A stretch of 64,000 nucleotides of DNA. Source: Zoroaster sp. YZ-2022. Taxonomy: Eukaryota > Echinodermata > Asteroidea > Forcipulatida > Zoroasteridae. Numbering within the stretch: position 1 is the stretch's first letter; each line of letters begins with the position of its first letter. Below the pieces are notes generated by a model. That model was not told the origin of the DNA. It made no database searches and was given only the letters and a program-made list of their open reading frames with translations. Shown in pieces: positions 59,471 through 64,000 of the stretch. Location of the stretch: the NCBI GenBank assembly GCA_029582265.1, contig CM055828.1, positions 34,321,263 through 34,385,262 of the forward strand, written 5' to 3'. The translations under genes and the position numbers were made by a program.

Positions 59471-60534
59471 CATGTAATAAAGACGACCATTAAAACATTC
59501 TTCTGGGTACATGTACATATATCAGGAAATTAGAATGTGAAATAAGTCATGTACAAGTGGGGAAAAACATGTTGTTATCCCCATTTGTACACATGTACAA
59601 AACATTCTGAACATACATGTACATGTACTTGTACATGTGTATAGCCCTAGTATAACTCTTCCTCTGTGCTGTACAAAGATACAACAAAGTCCTAGCTCCA
59701 TAATTTAAATCTTACCTGCAAGAAGGTACTAATTTCGCCTCATTAACATTCCATGGCTGAATACAATATTATGGTAACGGGGTTTGGATGTCAAATATTC
59801 TTTTATAATCCATCATTTTTGTGAAATAATCCAGTTCTCAATATTAAAAAAAAAATCATCAAACTTTAAACGCCATTTGTCACTTAAGCCTAATAGTGCT
59901 TGGGGCACTGATAACGTGCACCGCAGTACGTACCAATTAAACATTTTATTCAAAATACGCACATCTGTCAAGTACTGTAATCTTGGTCAGTTTATTAAAT
60001 ACTCGGAAGTTTGCCTTTCCCTCATGAACATTTGAATGTACACAAGTAATTCATTTTATTGTATTATCAAGTATCCCCCCATGTCACTTAAATGTAAGTC
60101 GGGAAAGGCCCCACCTACATGTATATGTTGTATGTGTACATAATGTTATCCGTGGATGTACATTGTATACCCAATGTTTTGGTTCAACAAATTTGAAAGC
60201 AGTGATGAAAATCTTTGAAAGAGAAGTAACGACTGGCCATTTTAACTTGACTACATTTTCAGCATTTTCTTTTTGCGGTCACGTTCATGAATAGCCTTAG
60301 TTTTTGTTTTTGTTTACTGCTGCAGGTCAGTACTTGCAAACTGCAAAAAAAGTTTGAAACTACATGTAACTGCGGAATTTAATGGAAAAAACAAATGAAA
60401 CTAGCAAAATATACAAAAATTCCATTCCAATCGTTGACTCTACAATTCCTTGAAATCGAGCAAATCCTTAACTTAAAAGGAACCACATTCTTTATGTTTA
60501 TAGACAAAACTTGGGTCCATTTAAAAGTCATGTA

Positions 60535-60975
60535 CATTCAAAACAAACAGTCGTGTAGCCAGTGGGGGGGGGGGGGGCAAAGTGCCCCCCACAGAAATTT
60601 TTTGGGATAAAATGGGGACGGCAAAAATTTTGCAAATGTCAAGACAAACTGGAAAAGAAAAGAAAATATTTATTTATACTCAGTAGCCTACTTGTTTTTA
60701 TACCACGATGTGATCTGCACTTTTTGTGATCTGTACCTGACTCTAATTGTGACTGATGGCTGATATCTTGGGTGGGCGGGGTTTGTGATTGTGTATTTGT
60801 GTAGTTACTAATTTTCATTACAATTCCTCAGTGCAGTGTAACTGAAGATTAGGGCCTACACATGATGTCATGAAAGTTCATATCAGGACATAAATCCTCT
60901 GAACCTTAAAATTGGGATACAAAATTGGCCGGCTACGAACCTGAAAACAATGATTGATACAAATAGATGTGAATT
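60535..60975. mobile_element. Insertion in the intron before the recombinase exon
   Basis: The relic at 19.5 kb passes directly from aaaagtcatg to ctctcttatag, whereas here about 440 bp intervene. They begin with cagtcgtgtagccagtgggg, a G14 run and the complementary ccccccacagaa, which looks like an element end. No ORF is recognised. Confidence 0.6.
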
Positions 60976-60989
60976 TTTCTCTCTTATAG

Positions 60990-62645
60990 GTACAAGCAAG
61001 AAGAAACCCCATCGACCCTGTCCAATCTGTGGCGTATTCCAAAGCCAACTTAAACGCCACATGATGGGCAAACATAAAGATAACAATGAAGTCAAAGCCA
61101 TGAAGAAACTCCCTAAACATGAGCAGGCCAAAGCATCCAAAGAACTCAGAATACAAGGGATATACAATTACAACAAAGATGTCCTCAAGACTGCAGGGAG
61201 CAACCAAAAGCTTCTACAGCAAAAAAAAACCATGAATGAAGGAAGTATTGTAATGTGTACAGACTGCCATGGTTTTTTTAGCAGGAGGTATTTTTGGAGC
61301 CATAGGCTCAATTGCACTCAGAAAAAGTCTGCATTTGTAAAGCCTCTAGTTACCACCCTTCTCCAACCACTACCAAATATCGTTGATGACATATTCAACA
61401 GGGAGATACTTCAAGGAATGCGCGATGATGAAATTGGCTACACCTGCAAAACAGACCCTATTATCTGTTTGGTGGGACATCGTCTGTACCAAAAAATGCG
61501 ACGAAAGCAAGACAAAAAGACCGAAGTGAAAAGATCCGTGAGAAGTGACATGCGGAGGTTGGCATCTCTGTACCAGGTGTTTCAGGAACAGCTAGCAACA
61601 AACGGAAAAACACCAAAACACGACTCGGCCGCAGACATGTTGGATCGTAGCAATTTTGAAGTACTGTGTGAATCTATAGATATATATACTACAACTTCTG
61701 ACAAGGGCATGTCTGGTGCAACAAAAGAGATAAAAGCAGGCCTTAAACTTGCTCTGCTTTATCTCATGAAGACAACAGCAAAAATTGCAGAGGGCACATA
61801 CCTTGTTCAGGGTCAAGATGAAATGGCAGAAGAAGTGAGAAAATTTGTAAAAATTTTGGAGATGAACCAAAACTTTGTATTTGGTGATGCAATATATCAT
61901 CTCAACAGAAACAGACAGGTGAAACTGCGAAAGCCTGAAGAGCTCCCTCTGGAGGAAGATCTCAAGAAGATCAGAGACTTCACCGTCAAGCAGATCAGGG
62001 AATTAGTGCAGGTCAAGACCATTATATGGAATGACCATGACTTCGTGAAGTTGCGTGACCTTGTGGCCTGCAGAATCACCTTGTTCAACTTTCGAAGAGG
62101 AGGAGAACCAGCTCGGCTGCTCATCTCAAATTGGGAAGAGGCTCTCAATGGCTCCTGGTTAAACAAGCAGCACATTGACACCCTTGATGAGCTGGAAAAG
62201 AAAATCTTTGAAGACATCAAAATAACCTATCAAACCGGAAAAGGCAATGATCATCTGGTCCCTGTTCTAATACCACAAGACACACAAGAAGCCATGAAAA
62301 TAATTTCCAGTTCTGAAGTGAGAAAGGCTGCTGGAATCAACCCGGACAATGAATACTTGTTCCCGAGTATTCAGAACAGCTCCAACCATATCAGCGGTTG
62401 GCATACTGTTCAGAAGATATGTTCCATGGTTGATGGCTTGAAAGCTCCAGGTCATGTGACTGCAACACATATGCGTCACAGGGCTAGCACCATATATGCA
62501 GGGTTGGATGTGCCAGAAGCTGAGAGGGTCCTATTTTACAAACATCTAGGGCACTCAGCATTGATAAACGCAAATGTTTATCAAACTCCACTCGCTGAGG
62601 ATGCTGTAAGGAAGGTGGGGCCATTTCTTAAAAAAATGGATGGAG
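60990..62645 (+). CDS. Composite gene: zinc-finger + tyrosine recombinase exon
   Basis: Acceptor ctcttatag (the pyrimidine tract supports a start at 60990, not the upstream ATG), donor gtaagt; 1656 nt, phase 1 to 1. A C2H2 finger (C-P-I-C, then H-M-M-G-K-H, 61019-61075) and a C2HC-like finger (C-T-D-C, then H-R-L-N-C, near 61258-61315) precede a basic region. The C-terminal half has tyrosine recombinase landmarks: Arg in NFRRGGEPARLL (62093), Lys in TGKGNDHLVP (62240), THMRHRAST (His 62468, Arg 62474), LGHSALINANVY with His 62552 and nucleophile Tyr 62579. This is the Crypton/phage-integrase type, which cuts and rejoins DNA through a phosphotyrosine. All expected catalytic residues are present. 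Relics at 18.9-19.7 and 24.3-24.6 kb belong to the same family. A domesticated or still mobile recombinase is inferred. Confidence 0.9.
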
Positions 62646-62980
62646 GTAAGTTTTTTTTTTTCAAAAATTTTATTTTTTCATTTGAACTCTTCATTAAAAA
62701 TTACAAGTTTATGACATGTTAATATGAGTATGTCAAAATATTTCATAATGTTACACATGTACATATGTACATTGTAAGTGGGAAATGAGCAATCAAATTG
62801 TTAAGTTTGAAATTGATGATGTTGTCATGTAATGTCATTGAGAGCTGCATGTGTGTAATAATTTGACATCAAAGCCAATATACGTACACGTATTTCAATC
62901 AGTCAAAAGAAGCCTGAAACATGAACATCTTCCCTTTACGTGTACAGTACACTACACATGTACATACATGTACATGCACA

Positions 62981-63508
62981 TTAACCAGTTCACGTTGGGA
63001 ATATTATATTTTTTCCGGTCCCCCGTGCGGGATTACTTTCAGTGAAAATTCAGAAAAAATTTCTAGCCATTAAAAATTTCTCTGTCAATGAAATGAAGTC
63101 CGGACAACCAAATAAACACCTTTTCTCATTGACATTTAGAGAATATAACAGACAGCATACCGGAGAGAGATCAAAGACCATGGATATAAATCCATCTTTA
63201 CAAATTCTTGGCTGGTACATCAAAGGAACACGTCTTGGATAAAGGGATTAGGCACTATTCCACAAAAGAGTGAACTCGTTCATTGTTTGCAGTGCCTTTT
63301 GTCCGGGGCCACCGAACCGTGACCCCATGGACTCCGAGAAACACTTGCGTGTATACATGCTAACCCGCCCAATGGCATGCCACGGGTGACATGTTAACAA
63401 GGCTCCCGGCCAAAACACACAAATCGGAATGCGTGGTTAGACGCTCTCCGATCGCTGTTCCAACAAAAAAATAGCATGTTTATACAGTATCCGATGCGAA
63501 CTGGTTAA
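62981..63508. mobile_element. TTAA-flanked MITE, copy 3
   Basis: Independent, more diverged copy (528 bp) of the element at 44.0 and 54.2 kb, with TTAA at both ends and CCAGTTCACGTT / GATGCGAACTGG termini. It lies in the intron after the recombinase exon and confirms the element ends. Confidence 0.75.
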
Positions 63509-63705
63509 GTACTGTATATTATTATTTGTGCACATGCTTATACTTACAAACAAAAAAGGTTCAAGTTACTTGATTATTTCAGAGGTTATATCGGTGTGTT
63601 ATAAAACAACTCTGTAGGCTATAAATAATGTTGTTAAACTTGACTCCAAACCTAACCCCTAGGTTATTTCATTCTAATTTATATGTAAACTGCCTATTTT
63701 TCTAG

Positions 63706-63771
63706 CATACACAGCATCAATGCCCCCAAAACGGACCCCATCTGCAACAAGTACATCACCCCCAACTCAAG
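63706..63771 (+). CDS. Composite gene: following exon
   Basis: Acceptor tttttctag, donor gtgagt; 66 nt, phase 1 to 1. It encodes AYTASMPPKRTPSATSTSP then PTQ. Pro/Thr/Ser-rich linker, so the protein continues beyond the recombinase and beyond this window. Supported by splice signals and phase. Confidence 0.65.
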
Positions 63772-64000
63772 GTGAGTGACACAAGTACATTTATGATATG
63801 TCTGGACTTTTCTGCATCAGTTTTATTAAAGGGTATCGGCAATTCAGGAGTATTTCCAAATATGTTTTAGGTTTTGAATGAGAAAGTTTAACAAATGTTT
63901 TAAGTAATTTTGGCGTAAACATCAGGAACATCTATCATCAGAGTTTGTTTCAAGGTCCTGACATAACCTCACGATCCAACATCATCATGATTTACATATA

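Noticed and set aside
32334..62645. Simple reading as three neighbouring genes (SET, BRCT, recombinase)
   Set aside because: Not excluded, but phase agreement at all junctions, the shared repeat/BRCT exon and the lack of intervening start or stop exons make one gene the simpler reading.

Overview
This is eukaryotic, metazoan DNA. It is AT-rich, has GT-AG introns with small exons, and is crowded with non-LTR retrotransposons, tRNA-derived SINEs, foldback/TIR DNA elements and the hexamer TACATG. A BRCA1/BARD1-type tandem BRCT, a C-type lectin with a PAN domain and a Crypton-like tyrosine recombinase together suggest a marine invertebrate, possibly an echinoderm or another deuterostome. The species cannot be fixed from sequence alone. 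Positions 4800-5299 are an assembly gap.

Left third (1 to about 29 kb): mostly mobile-element debris. The one convincing gene is an uninterrupted secreted C-type lectin + PAN/apple protein on the minus strand (7720-8466). Also present are an N-gap-truncated non-LTR tail (5300-5598), a non-LTR RT fragment (10140-11036), a nested TIR element/SINE (13550-14248), and relics of a tyrosine-recombinase exon in scrambled order (18.9-19.7 and 24.3-24.6 kb). A dead Tc1/mariner with about 220-bp TIRs and TA flanks (21798-23564), two families of dispersed 15-bp motifs, and a perfect 130-bp palindrome (25826-25955) complete this part.

Right two thirds (about 29.4 kb to the end): a chain of plus-strand exons whose splice phases agree at every junction. 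They read as one very unusual gene. In order: a KMT5A-like SET domain (32334-33507, three exons); a 1254-nt exon (34649-35902) made of a 15-bp minisatellite encoding Ala-Asp-Ala-Gln-Val/Met repeats, whose last residues are the first strand of a BRCT domain; a BRCA1/BARD1-type tandem BRCT (35.8-42.7 kb, six exons in all); an acidic linker and a Ser/Pro linker exon, both duplicated by a 4.8-kb segmental duplication; and a 1656-nt exon (60990-62645) encoding zinc fingers plus a tyrosine recombinase with an apparently complete R-K-H-R-H-Y catalytic set. At least one more exon (63706-63771) follows, and the gene runs off the window. A candidate promoter (E2F-like, CCAAT and CRE-like sites) and two short 5' exons lie at 29.4-31.5 kb.

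The segmental duplication (43933-48706 and 54166-58957) is split by a 5.43-kb CR1/L2-like retrotransposon. Its ends can be read exactly by comparing the two copies. The composite SET / pentapeptide-repeat / BRCT / recombinase gene is the main discovery candidate. It is inferred from open reading frames, splice consensus and phase agreement, and has not been checked against any transcript.
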